DNA of 64,000 bases. Origin: Malania oleifera. Its lineage: Eukaryota; Streptophyta; Magnoliopsida; Santalales; Ximeniaceae. The DNA is taken from contig NC_080422.1 of NCBI RefSeq assembly GCF_029873635.1, forward strand, positions 6,293,764 through 6,357,763, in the 5' to 3' direction. Below are positions 48,501 through 58,582 of the stretch, piece after piece. A program made the translations under genes and the position numbers. The notes under the pieces were generated by a model. It saw only the letters and a list, made by a program, of their open reading frames with translations. It made no database searches and was not told the DNA's origin. The first letter of the stretch is position 1. Each line of letters opens with the position of its first letter.

Positions 48501-48549
48501 GTTGGAGTCACATGGAGCTATAGACTTTTCATGCTTAGATGCACCATAT

Positions 48550-50075
48550 CTGAAATGGTGTGGCAGATGATCTGAATGGGTTGGAAATTATAAAATACTG
48601 AATTGTTTGAGAAATACTGAAAATGCTTGCGAAAATACTGGAAATGTTTATGAAATGTAGGAGTTTGAAATAACGGCCAGTGGCCAGGTATTGTTTGATT
48701 GACCAAGGGCCAAGATTATTATTTGACTGCCGAGGGATGAGTTTTAATTAATGACTATACGTTGGGTTGTATTTTGTGGCCGAGGGCTAGGTTTTTGGAA
48801 CAACAGGAAATATATGTGAATTGATGTTTTAAATGATGATTTCTATTATCTAAATTGCATAATATGCTTTATAAATATACGTTGGGTTGTATTTTGTGGC
48901 CGGGGGCCAGGTTTTTGGAACAACAGGAAATATATGTGAATTGATGTTTTAAATGGTGATTTCTATTATCTAAATTGCATAAGATGCTTTAGAAACCCTG
49001 GGGACCAGTGTATTGTGAGCAAGGTACCAGTGTTAGGGATTTGTTATGTGGTCGTGTGCGCCTACACATGTGCTGAGAGGTGTAGGGTTGCCTTGTCCGA
49101 TTTGCCTATGTGAGGTGAATGTTTCCCCTTGGGTAAGGGCAATCAGACTAGTAGCTGGAGTTGCATATACCCGCGGAGTATATTAGTAGAGAGTACATAT
49201 GACTATTGTCTGAGTGGATCCCCAGGACATTAGTCCAACCTTCGGGCCGCACAACCCTTGCCATAGGGGAAGTAAATGGCGTGTTTGTCACAGGGAGTGT
49301 CTTATATACATATTTTTTAATTGATGTGAATACGAATAATTAATAAGATAATTTTGAGGGCTCACTGAGTAAGGAGTGCCCTGATAAGTATCAGTTGTGA
49401 CCCAACCCGAGTTATTCGGGTATGAATACAAACGATATCAGGGCAAAGAGAAGTTTCTTGTATGGGCGGGTAAGTTTTCCTATTCTCGAGAACTTCGCTG
49501 GTAAACATGAGTTGTGTACAAATGATTTTGGAAACAAAATTAAAATCTTTTGAAAGCTTGTGTTGTATATCTATATGATTGTATATATGGAATGATATAT
49601 TTTCTCAGAAGATACAATCATTGATATGTTTATATATTATGATATAATGAAACTCATACTGCCATACACTATAAATAACTTATTCCGTTTTACTAAGATG
49701 TGTCTCACCCAAATTATCTAAACTTTTAAGAGAACAGAGATAGACCAGGTGATAGGGCTCCGAGATAGTGTGGAGTGGATACCCTGATATACAGGGTGAG
49801 TGTTGGACTAGGGAGGTGTATTTCCCTAGGGTTGTGTTGTTTTGGGTATGACAGAAATGTATATTTTTATGTATAATGATACTCTGGGTATTGTATTCTG
49901 GATAGTTTGTATTTTATGACTTCCTCTGTTAGGTTAATATAAATGAAATACCTGTTTACCCGGTGCCCAATACGGGTCGAGTCTTGTGAGTGGTATTAGA
50001 GGTGTTGACGTGACCAATATTTGATTGTTTAATATTGTTTATAAAAATAATGGTATGAAAAATCGGGGCTTCATA
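48550..50075 (+). repeat. G4 5' LTR, left-truncated
   Basis: Ends GGGGCTTCATA (expected ...CA) three bases before the primer site. U3 and TATA are missing. It includes the 120-bp tandem duplication (48757-48996), the hairpin core (about 49225-49275) and exon-like block 3 (49731-49795) preceded by TTTTAAG and followed by GTGAGT. Block 3 resembles that of M1, so G4 and M1 may be close relatives. Confidence 0.75.
48757..48996 (+). repeat. 120-bp tandem duplication in the G4 LTR
   Basis: Copies 48757-48876 and 48877-48996 have a period of exactly 120 bp and about five mismatches. They include ATACGTTGGGTTGTATTTTG and TTCTATTATCTAAATTGCAT. It lies in the part of the LTR where other families carry GC-rich tandem arrays. 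Confidence 0.9.
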
Positions 50076-50446
50076 GTTTGGTATCAGAGCCTAGGTTGTT
50101 AGGTTCTGCAGACTTTAGTAAACAGCAGAATACAATACCAGAGTACAAGTGGGTAGATTGAAATGTGAGTTAGTGATTGTTAAAGGATGAGGTGAGAATT
50201 TAGGATTCTATCTTACGGTCTAGAGATAGGAGTACCGGGATTGTTTTTATGTTTTTCCTAGGGTGGCGATTTCAGAAAAACCATGGATACTATCACTAAG
50301 TCTTTGTTTTGAGTGGTAAGACTGAATCTTAAATGGAAATTGAGGATGTGGAGATAAATGGTCGTAAAATTGTAATTTATGAGTTATGGTAGTGTATTGG
50401 TTGTGTGATAGTGATTGTATGTTGAGACTAGTTGTTCCCTTTGCAG
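49796..50446 (+). other. Putative leader intron of G4 spanning the primer site
   Basis: Donor-like ACAGG|GTGAGTG and acceptor-like GTTCCCTTTGCAG|C, 651 nt apart, ending 1 nt before the gag ATG at 50448. The tRNA primer site (50079) lies inside. Third instance of the same layout. Confidence 0.4.
50079..50090 (+). other. G4 primer-binding site (tRNA-iMet)
   Basis: TGGTATCAGAGC, three bases after the LTR end. Confidence 0.9.
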
Positions 50447-50447
50447 C

Positions 50448-51460
50448 ATGGATCCAGGGAATAATAACATGAGTGCGAGAGGTGATGGAGTAGGACCATC
50501 CAGTATGGATGACAGAAACCCTGACGCAATATTGCATAGCGTCACCCAACAGGTGATGGCTGAGATGGCTAGGAGCTCAGGGGAGCGGAGCTGCACGATC
50601 GAGCAATTCACGTGTATATGATCCCCATCTTTTGCTGGAGGTGCGGACCCATTAGTGGCAGAGAACTGGGTCTAGGACATAGATGACATATTGGCAGTCC
50701 TCTTGTGTATAGACGAGTAGAGGGTGTTATTTGCTACATTTAAATTGACTAGGGAAGTAAAACGCTGGTAGAGGTCGGTGAGACTACTGGAGGAGCAGAG
50801 GCCTGATCCTGTAGCGATGACGTGGAGTCACTTCAGAGATATTTTCTTTGAGTGGTACTTTCCTGCTACTGTTAAGAGTGCGAGGACATCAGAGTTTCTG
50901 TATTTGAAACAGGGGCCTTTGACAGTGCAGTAGTGTACAACAAAATTCATTGAACTGTCCCGATTCGCCCCGTATCTGGTGCCAGATGAGGAGAGGAAGG
51001 CGAGGAAGTTTGAGGAGGGCTTAAGAAAAAATTTATATGAGCAGGTGGTAGGCTTCTTGGCTCAGACCTTCTTAGAGATAGTAGATAGAACTGAAGTGAT
51101 TGAGAGCGGCCTATAGAGAGGCGCAAAGACACAGAGCTAAGGAAAGAGGCCCGTGCCCACTGATTTTCAAGTAGGGTCCAGTCAAGGGCCGTAGAGGAGA
51201 TATGATAGCAGAGGGGTACGACGATAGGGAGGAGGAGAACGAGTAGTATAGGGTAGAAAGATGCCCCTTCCTTGTCCTAGATGCTATAGGAGACACCTGG
51301 GAGAGTGCCGAGTGAGGGAGGTTGTCTGTTATCGATGCTATCAGCCTGGCATATAGCGAGAAACTGTCAGGAACCGCCAGCGATAGCGGTTGCTCGTTGA
51401 CCATATAGAGGAGGCTATCAAGCACCTCAAGGTGGACAACAGAGGAATACTGTTTCGACG
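50448..51460 (+). pseudogene. G4 gag relic
   Basis: Starts MDPGNNN at 50448. The capsid-like domain has CTIEQFT, EEQRPDPVAMTW-like, WYFPATVKS-like and FIELSRFAPYLVPDEE blocks (50595-51020). The zinc-knuckle zone (about 51265-51380) reads CPRCYRRHLGEC then CYRC with the His and last Cys lost. Stops at former Gln codons (WV*DI at 50674, DE*RV at 50719, VQ*C at 50932) and others inactivate it. Confidence 0.82.
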
Positions 51461-53785
51461 CGAGTTTATGCATTGACACTGGGAGATGCTGACGCGGTAG
51501 GAGATGCGGTGACAGGTACTATTTTAATACTGTCATTTAAAGACACTTCCTTGTTTGATTCAAGGGCGACTCATTCTTTTATCACCCGAGAATATGTTAA
51601 GTTGTGTGGGTTTGAACCTCAGTAGTTAGATATTAGTCTATCTTTTTCTACGCTGACTGGGGCTATAGGGATATGCAGAAAGGTACTCAAGGATTGTCTA
51701 GTGGGTATTTAGGGGAGGTCTTTGTCAACTAATCTGGTGGTTTTAGATATGCATGGGTTTGAGGTAATATTGGGGATGGACCAGCTAGCTACCCACTATG
51801 CCAGCATTGACTGCCATTAGAGAAAGTAGTGTTCAGACCTCTAGAGGGATAGGAGTACAGATTCGTGGGATCATGTGTACGCGCCCCACTTCAATTACTA
51901 ACCGCCATTCAGGTGAATAGATTGCTATTAGAAGGCTTTTAGGGATATTTAGCCTGTGTAAAGGCGGTATTCGATGGAGAGTTGATGATAGAGGATATCC
52001 CAGTAGTGAGGGATTTTCCTGATGTATTCCCTAAGGATTTGTCGGGACTACCTCCTGATCATGAGGTAGAGTTTGTTATTGATTTGGTTCTGGGGATAGC
52101 GCTGATTTCGAAGGCAGCGTACATAATGGCATCGGCAGAGCTGAAAGAATTGAAGGAACAGTTGCAGGAATTGTTAGATAATAGGTTTATCCAGCCAGTG
52201 TGTCGTCCGGGGGAGCGCCGATTTTATTTGTGAGGAAGAAGAATGGGTCGATGAGGTTGTGCATTGACTACAGGAAAATCAATAAAGTAACTATCAAGAA
52301 TAAATACCCGCTTCCTGATATCAATGATTTGTTTGATCAGTTACAGGTGACACATTTTTCAAAGATAGACTTATGCTTTGGGTACCATCAGGTGAAAGTA
52401 AGGGCGAAAGATGTTCTGAAGACGACATTTAGAATACGGTATGACCACTATGAATTTCTGGTTATACCGTTTGGTTTGACAAATGCTTCTACATTTTTTA
52501 TGAATTTGATGAATAGGGTCTTTCACCAGTATTTGAACCAGTTTGTGGTAGTATTAATTGATGATATATTGGTGTATTCAAAGAGCCCAGAGGAGCATGA
52601 GGAACATCTAAGGATAGTGCTTCAATTGCTGAGAGAAAGGAAGCTGTATGCAAAGCTTAAGAAGTGCGAGTTCTGACTAGAGTAGGTTACCTTGGACACG
52701 TTATAGCTAGGGGTGGTATTTCTGTTGATCTATGTAAGATTGAGGCGGTTGTAGACTGGGTACGACCGAAGAGTGTGCAGGAGATTAAGAGTTTCCTGAG
52801 ATTGGTTGGGTACTACCGCAAGTTTGTTGAGAGCTTCTCTAAACTATCAGACTCATTGACCAGATTGACCAGGAAGGGAGTAAAGTTTGAGTGGTCTGAC
52901 GAATGTGAACAGAGCTTCCAAGAGTTGAAGTAGCGGCTCATCACTACGCCTATGTTAACGATTCCTTCAAGAGAAAAGGGATTCGTAATTTATAGTGATG
53001 CATCTCATAAAGGGCTTGGATGCATGTTGATGCAGCGGGGGAAAGTGATAGCTTATGCCTCACGACAGTTGAAAGAATATGAGAAGAACTACCCTACCCA
53101 TGATTTGGAGTTAGCAACAGTGGTTTATGCGTTGAAGATTTGGAGACACTATCTTTATGGGGGTAGGTTTGAGATTTTCACTGACCATAAGAGTTTAAAA
53201 TACTTTTTAATGCAGAAAGAGTTAAATATAAGGCAGAGAAGATGACTGTAACTGATCAAAGATTACGACTGCACTATCAGCTACCACCCAGGAAAGGCTA
53301 ATGTGATCGTTGATGCTTTAAACCAGAAATCAATGGATTCATTTGTAGCTGCAGTGGAGATTCAGCATCCGATCCAGATGGATCTAGAGAGGCTCGGTGT
53401 GGAGCTGGTAGGGGGTGATCACCAGGAATTTATTGCTAACCTGATTTTGCAGCCAATTCTACATGAGAGAATTAAAGCAGTTCAGAGGAATGATGCAGAA
53501 TTAGTAGAGCTTATGGAGAAAGTCTAGGATGGTCACTAGATAGAGTTCAACATCTCAAATGATGGAGCCTTGAGGTTTTGTACCAGATTATACGTTCCTG
53601 TCGACCTTGAGATCAAGAGGGTTATTCTAGAGGAAGCACATCGATCCTTGTATATTGTACATTCGGGTAGTACTAAAATGTACAGGGATCTTCGAAAGTC
53701 TTTCGGGTGGAGCAACATGAAGAGGGAGATAGTCCAGTATGTGGATTAGGGTTTGATATGTCATCAGGTGAAAGGTGCTGAGATG
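51461..53785 (+). pseudogene. G4 pol relic (protease, RT, RNase H, partial integrase)
   Basis: Protease active site DSG is changed to DSR (LFDSRATHSF, about 51553-51585). RT spans about 52000-52690 with [22 protein letters not shown] and LIDDILVY at about 52552-52580. RNase H is about 52950-53340 ([13 protein letters not shown] to GKANVIVDALNQKS). Integrase begins near 53580 (HRSLYIVHSGSTKMY) and is cut at about 53785 within the zinc-binding zone (ICHQVK). Stops and frameshifts occur at 52675, 52930, 53243 and 53525 and others. Confidence 0.87.
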
Positions 53786-53967
53786 AACCCTAAGCCTGAT
53801 TTTGTCCGAACGTTCTAGATCTCTTTGTCGACGAGACTCTGAATTTCGAGGACGAAACACAGAAGAGCTTTCGTCGACGAGAACATTGGCTTCGTTGACG
53901 AAGCCTATTGTTCTTTGTTGGAATTTTCCTTTCTTTCTTATTTTATTTTTGGGTTCGGGTCTCTACA
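53786..53967 (-). repeat. Inverted 5' fragment of a G1-type LTR
   Basis: Read on minus from 53967 it starts TGTAGAGACCCGAA, the same start as the G1 LTR, and then holds CTTCGTCAACGAAG, CTCGTCGACGAAAG and CTCGTCGACAAAG palindromes, i.e. the U3 array. It breaks off at about 53786 where it meets G4 integrase. The inverted join marks a rearrangement or a separate truncated insertion. Confidence 0.6.
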
Positions 53968-54182
53968 ATTACAATATGATATGGATATGACTTTATACAA
54001 AATATCTCATCCTATTTTTTTATATCTCTTATTTTTCTTTCTACTTTTTTTTTTTCTTTTTCTAGTATTCTTTTCTTACTACACTCGCTATGTGAGAGAA
54101 GGTATTTATAACTTTCACAAGTTAGCTAATACTGACTTTATTAGTACAAATATATGAGTAAGCTCATATGAAAATATAATTA
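53968..54182. other. Intergenic DNA downstream of the UGT gene
   Basis: T-rich sequence with no convincing gene. Part may belong to the UGT transcript end on the minus strand. Confidence 0.4.
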
Positions 54183-54366
54183 GAACAAATATAAGGGACA
54201 AGTTTAGAAACATTAATTAGTAAAAAATATAAGACACATTCGAAGAGGTGGATAAGATATGGATGTATCACATCCACACAGAACAAATATAAGGGACAAG
54301 TTCTTAGTGCAAAATATAAGACACATTGGAAGAGGTGGATAAGATATGGATGTATCACATCCTCAC
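54183..54366 (-). repeat. Tandem duplication just downstream of the UGT stop
   Basis: Two direct copies, 54183-54280 (98 bp) and 54281-54366 (a slightly shorter copy), sharing GAACAAATATAAGGGACAAG, AAATATAAGACACATT and GGATAAGATATGGATGTATC. The nearer copy is only 17 bp from the UGT stop codon, so the pair probably lies in the 3' UTR and could affect 3'-end formation. This last step is inference. Confidence 0.85.
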
Positions 54367-54383
54367 TCATCCATTCATAACAT

Positions 54384-55817
54384 TCACGTAATTATTTGAT
54401 CTTTCCACATCCGTGCTACCTCATCAAGTGCCTTTATGGAGGATCCATCTCTGCTCAAAGCCAATTGGGCAGCATCCTTGAGTTCCCCCATCTTCTTCCT
54501 CAGCACCCGCCCTTCTTCCCCTTCAATTATCCCCCTCACACACTTCGCGATATCCCCCCGCCGCACCACCCCTTGCTCGTCGGCTTCCACCATCGCCGCC
54601 GCCCCCAATCCCCGCAGCATGGCGGCGTTCATCCTCTGCTCCGCGTAGAGCGGCCACGCCACCATCGGCACCCCGTGCACTATGCTCTCCAGGGTCGAGT
54701 TCCACCCGCAGTGGCTCAAGAACCCGCCCGTCGATCCGTGGGCGAGGATCCGAACCTGCGGAGCCCACGACGGCACCACCAAGCCCACTTTCCGAGTCCT
54801 GCCCAATAACCCCTCCGGCAAGAAATCCGACGGGTCCTCCTCGTTTTGGGCACCGAAGTAAGTGGCGTTCGCGGCCTTCTCGTGTGGGTTTCTCACGACC
54901 CAAATGAATCTCTGTCTACTCATTTCCAAGCCCATTGCCAGCTCGTTGAGCTGCTCCGGAGACAGGGTCCCACCGCTTCCGAAGGAGACAAATAGCACTG
55001 AGCCATGTGGCTGTTCATCCAGCCACCTCAGACATCCAAGCCCGTCCCCGAAACCCGATTCAATTGCCGATCCGGATTGTGTAAGCGGTCCAATCGGGTA
55101 AATCGGCGGTCGGCCTTGTGCCTCTTCTTTTAACGCCTTAAAAGTGCCCGATTCTAGGTCTAAAAAGCTGTTGACTATTATCCCATCAGCACGAGCGTAT
55201 CTTTTGGCATGGTGAAGAACCCACTGATAGGCCTCGTCCTTCCTATCTTGAACCGGGTCGATTAAATCCCTCCCGTGAACCGGTATGCATCCGGGTAATT
55301 GAATCAAGTCGGGAAGGTCTCTGAACTCGCAGGAGCAGGTGGCGTCGAGCTCGGGCACGTGGAAGAAGAACGACAAAACCATGGCAGTAGTAGGGAAGAA
55401 AATGTAAGATAGAACACTAAATTCCTTGGCCACGTCGAAGGCGTCCGTACCAAAGAGGTCTGTGACGAGGCCCACAAGTCGAGTCGCCCGACTTAGGGAC
55501 TTGACCGTGTCGCGAATGCCGGAGAGGGAGCGAGTCAAGCTGAGTGATATTCTCGTTTCGATTTTGACGTCGGGAGGAAGGTCGTCGAAGTTGACCGGCG
55601 GGAGGAAATGGGAGGTGATGGCTTGGGGTAAGGACCGGAGAAGCGATTTTTGGGCTGTCATGGGGGAGCCGTCACTGAGGATGATGAGCGTGACGGTGAA
55701 GCGGTGGCGGAGAACGAGCTGCTTGGCGAACTCAGTGAGCGGGATGATGTGACCCATCCCGGGCGTGGGTATCATGGCCAAGTGAGGAGTCGGGTCATTG
55801 GGGTGGGTATATTCCAT
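54384..55817 (-). CDS. UDP-glycosyltransferase, UGT72 family (hydroquinone/monolignol glucosyltransferase-like)
   Basis: It transfers a sugar, probably glucose from UDP-glucose, to the hydroxyl of a small phenolic such as hydroquinone or a monolignol; UGT72 enzymes are cytosolic. One uninterrupted exon of 477 aa, the usual family length. The N-terminal acceptor half has the catalytic His in PTPGMGH (His23) and its partner Asp in LVTD (Asp120). The C-terminal donor half has the 44-residue PSPG box at 351-394, from WAPQ through HCGWNS to AEQ; the final Gln fits UDP-glucose. The ATG at 55817 gives the conserved PHLAMIPTPG start near residue 11; an in-frame ATG at 55976 would add 53 unrelated residues. 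No signal peptide or membrane helix. It is the only intact gene in the window, hemmed in by transposons. The exact substrate cannot be told from sequence. Confidence 0.95.
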   Translation of the reverse strand: MEYTHPNDPTPHLAMIPTPGMGHIIPLTEFAKQLVLRHRFTVTLIILSDGSPMTAQKSLLRSLPQAITSHFLPPVNFDDLPPDVKIETRISLSLTRSLSGIRDTVKSLSRATRLVGLVTDLFGTDAFDVAKEFSVLSYIFFPTTAMVLSFFFHVPELDATCSCEFRDLPDLIQLPGCIPVHGRDLIDPVQDRKDEAYQWVLHHAKRYARADGIIVNSFLDLESGTFKALKEEAQGRPPIYPIGPLTQSGSAIESGFGDGLGCLRWLDEQPHGSVLFVSFGSGGTLSPEQLNELAMGLEMSRQRFIWVVRNPHEKAANATYFGAQNEEDPSDFLPEGLLGRTRKVGLVVPSWAPQVRILAHGSTGGFLSHCGWNSTLESIVHGVPMVAWPLYAEQRMNAAMLRGLGAAAMVEADEQGVVRRGDIAKCVRGIIEGEEGRVLRKKMGELKDAAQLALSRDGSSIKALDEVARMWKDQIIT

Positions 55818-56433
55818 GATGGGTTGAGTTGGGAAGAGTTTGTGTGAAGAGTTTAAGTAGGACCGTGGGAGGGATATTTGTGAAAAAGGCACTCCATGTT
55901 TTTCACACTTCGCATTGTATTTGTGGTAGCAGATTATCTTATTTTTATTTAAAAAAATAATATGAATTTCATTCATATAATTTTGGCAAAAGTTATGAGT
56001 TAGGTATTATGTGTTTGGTACTTGGTACTTAACAACCCAATCTTATTTTTGGGATTTTATAAATAAAATTATGAAATTGCAATCAAGGAGTCTGTATATT
56101 CCGTCATTTTTCAAATTTGTAAAAACTGTTTTCTAAAGATTATAAAATGCACTCTTATTGTTTTTCTTATGTTTAAATATTTGTATCTGAAAATTAGAAA
56201 ATAGTAAAAAGATGCGAATTATCATTTTTCTATTTTCATGTACAAATATTTGAAAAATGAAAAACACCTTGTCAATTTTTGTAATTTTTATTAAAAAATA
56301 AAAAAAATGATATCCTAAATAACTCTCCACGTATCGGGGTGTATGGAAAATATTAAAAAAAGTCAAATAAAAGAAATATATTTCACACTAAGAAGAAGAA
56401 GGAGAAGAGAAATTCTCCATATTAGAAAAATTA
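55818..56433 (-). promoter_or_regulatory. Upstream region of the UGT gene
   Basis: About 600 bp between the UGT start and the duplicated block, AT-rich and without a gene. On minus, TTTAAATAAAAATAAG (about 55935-55950) is a weak TATA-like candidate about 120 bp before the ATG, and ACTTAAACTC is another about 35-45 bp before it. Neither is certain. Confidence 0.4.
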
Positions 56434-57165
56434 ACAAAATTATAAATTCCCCATATATATACCAATGGTGGTAAAAGAATTGTAACTTTTTTTTTTTTTT
56501 TTGTGAATTCTAGATCCAAGGTTCGTAACAAGTATATTAATTAACATGTGACGTATTAATTTAAATTTTAGTGTAAATTGGTTATTTAATATAATATCAG
56601 AGCCTCTTCAATAATTTCTTAATGTTAAAATTATAATTTCACGAAGGTTGTGTTTGTTAAAGCCAATAAAGTTTTAGGGGCGAGATCATGTTTGAGATAA
56701 GATACCATGTTTGGGACTTAACGGACTTTTATTTTTTGAAGTCAAGTAACTTTATCAATTGATTTTTGAGCTTCAAATAAATGAACTTTTTTCAAAAGTT
56801 GGTTAGAAACAATGAATGTAGGCTATTCAATTTTGATTAGACTTACCAACTCAAAGGAATTATTAATTAGATGGCACATGATGATATTATGCATAACTTA
56901 ATTATAATTTTTAGTTTTCATATGAATTTTTGTTTATTCACAATGTCTAACTTGTCTGAGCGGCTTTACACAATCAAGTCTGGGAAAAAGATAGATTCTC
57001 TAAGGTTGGAATCTTTTTGCGTATGTAATGGAATGTCAATGTGAATATTTCCTTTCGTTCTTCAAACTGTATATCGAGCTTCACTTCCCGGATTGTTTAA
57101 AAAAGTATTTAACAGATTTTATGTCAACACTTGGTATAGCTAATTATAAAATCTCATTATATAAT
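56434..57165 (+). repeat. Duplicated 0.6-0.7 kb block, copy 2
   Basis: Same orientation as copy 1 (7366-7975), with many substitutions and about 145 bp extra (about 56957-57105). It lies about 600 bp upstream of the UGT start codon and ends about 30 bp before the truncated copia-2 LTR. No coding potential was seen. Confidence 0.75.
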
Positions 57166-57199
57166 CTAGAGATATTACTAACTATTTCTTATGAATAAA

Positions 57200-57323
57200 T
57201 GAAATTGTAAAATACATACTTAGCTATCACTCCTGTGGACATAGGCAGATATTAGTCGAATCACGTATATCTCGGTGTCCTTTCGTGTGTTTTTCATCTC
57301 TGTTTTGTTCAGGTTTCCCAACA
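57200..57323 (+). repeat. Copia-2 5' LTR, truncated
   Basis: Matches the last part of the copia-1 LTRs (GGACATAGGC, ATATCTCGGTGTCCTTTCGTGTG) and ends ...CCCAACA at 57323. The rest of the LTR, including its promoter, is missing; the left border is approximate. Confidence 0.8.
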
Positions 57324-57931
57324 AGTGGTATTAGAGCTAGGTTGGAAGGTGTTCGACAAGTTTTTCCATTACCTTGATTCGGTCGTATTATCATGTAGTT
57401 CGCGATGAGACTATCACAGCGGTGAAATTGACGTTAAAAATGGGCTCCGAAAGAAGTCACATAGGTTGCCGAAAAATTCAAAATCATCCTCTATTTTTCA
57501 GAATTGTTCTACTACAATTTCAAATTTGCAGGTGGCTAGAGGTTGAAGAAGCAGCCACATCATCTTTGCCACATCACCACCAAGGCCTAGTGCCACGTCA
57601 TCACTAGGTCCAATGCCATATCATCACTAGACCCCACTGCCACGTCATCACTAGGCCTACTGCCACGACATCGCATGTCCCACTACCACGTCATTAGTGC
57701 CACCTCAGCAAATAATGTCATAACGGCTAGGGAATATTTCGTTACTGAGTCAATTCACTCTAGAACAAGTTTTTGGGCTGAGTCAGCCCATAACAGATCA
57801 GCTTTTGATAAGGTCAGACTTATTTTTAAGGTTTTGGGTTTTTCTAGACATAATCGTGCATTCGATTTTGTGTGATTGTGCTCCAATTATATTGTTTGAG
57901 AAAGTAAGAACCAAAAACTCAAGTCCATTCT

Positions 57932-58179
57932 ATGGAGGTTTTAGGATCTAGAGCAATGGTTAAATTGACGACATCAAATTATACTTTATGGAGTCCAAGG
58001 ATGGAGGATTTCTTGAATTGTAAGGATCTGACAGATCCATTGGAAAATGAATGTAAGAGACTCAAATCAATTTTTGTAGAAAATTGGAATAAAATGAATA
58101 GGAAAACTATTGGTTTTATTAGATAATGGATAGACTATAGTGTATTCCATTATGTTTCCTAGGAGATCGAAGCCTATAC
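57932..58179 (+). pseudogene. Copia-2 gag relic, part 1
   Basis: Starts MEVLGSRAMVKL at 57932 with NYTLWSPRMEDFLNCKDLTD, cleaner than in copia-1 because the Trp codon after NYTL is intact here. A stop at 58124 follows, and at 58179 the sequence is cut by solo LTR B. Confidence 0.82.
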
Positions 58180-58537
58180 TGTGACAACCCGAATAAAAAT
58201 GGAATTTGAATAATTAAAAGGGAGAGAAATAGAAACAGAAACAGAAACAGAAACAGAAGGAGGCCGTGGACTTCGTCAACGAACGCTATGCGTTCATCGA
58301 CGACATTGCATTTGGGGGATAAAAATAATTTTAAAAGATTGCCTGGATTCGTCGACGAACACAGAGTTTCGTCGACGAAGGCTTTAAGAATTTCGTTGAC
58401 GAACACAGGGCTTCGTCGACGAAGAAATACCGAGAGGGGTTTTGGTGCTGACTGAATTTCATCGATGAAAACTAAATTTCATCGAAGAAATTAATAAGAA
58501 TTCGTCGACGAAGGATGGGCTCGTTGACGAAATCCCA

Positions 58538-58582
<45 letters not shown>

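Larger units (their letters stand above)
7976..48540 (-). mobile_element. Sirevirus-like copia element, minus strand, heavily interrupted
   Basis: The pieces that remain after removing later insertions are 7976-11459, 13594-14380 and about 47031-48540. In its own orientation (right to left) it shows a gag relic (47565-48500), a 3' non-coding zone with several purine-tract-like motifs (seen on plus as CTCCCC, for example 13671-13679), a decayed polypurine tract at about 10164-10180 and a 3' LTR (7976-10163). Multiple purine tracts and a long 3' non-coding zone are known for Sireviruses. No protease, integrase or RT was found, so pol is deleted or was never present. The 5' LTR is missing because gypsy element G4 begins at about 48550. 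Confidence 0.65.
48550..53785 (+). mobile_element. G4, truncated Ty3-gypsy chromovirus-like element
   Basis: A 5'-truncated LTR (about 48550-50075), primer site (50079-50090), gag and pol relics running into the integrase zinc-binding zone, where it stops at about 53785. Both ends are cut: the left joins Sirevirus-like gag, the right joins an inverted LTR fragment. No 3' LTR is present, so no TSD can be scored. Domains and leader layout match G1-G3. Confidence 0.85.

Noticed and set aside
48337..48570. 77-aa plus-strand frame
   Set aside because: Antisense of the Sirevirus-like gag relic crossing into the G4 LTR.
54396..55847. Plus-strand frames of 70-137 aa antisense to the UGT gene
   Set aside because: Shadow frames of a GC-rich conserved minus-strand gene; no domain match and no context.
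55818..55976. N-terminal extension of the UGT frame to an upstream ATG
   Set aside because: The 53 extra residues do not resemble UGT sequence, while the family start pattern begins just after the ATG at 55817.
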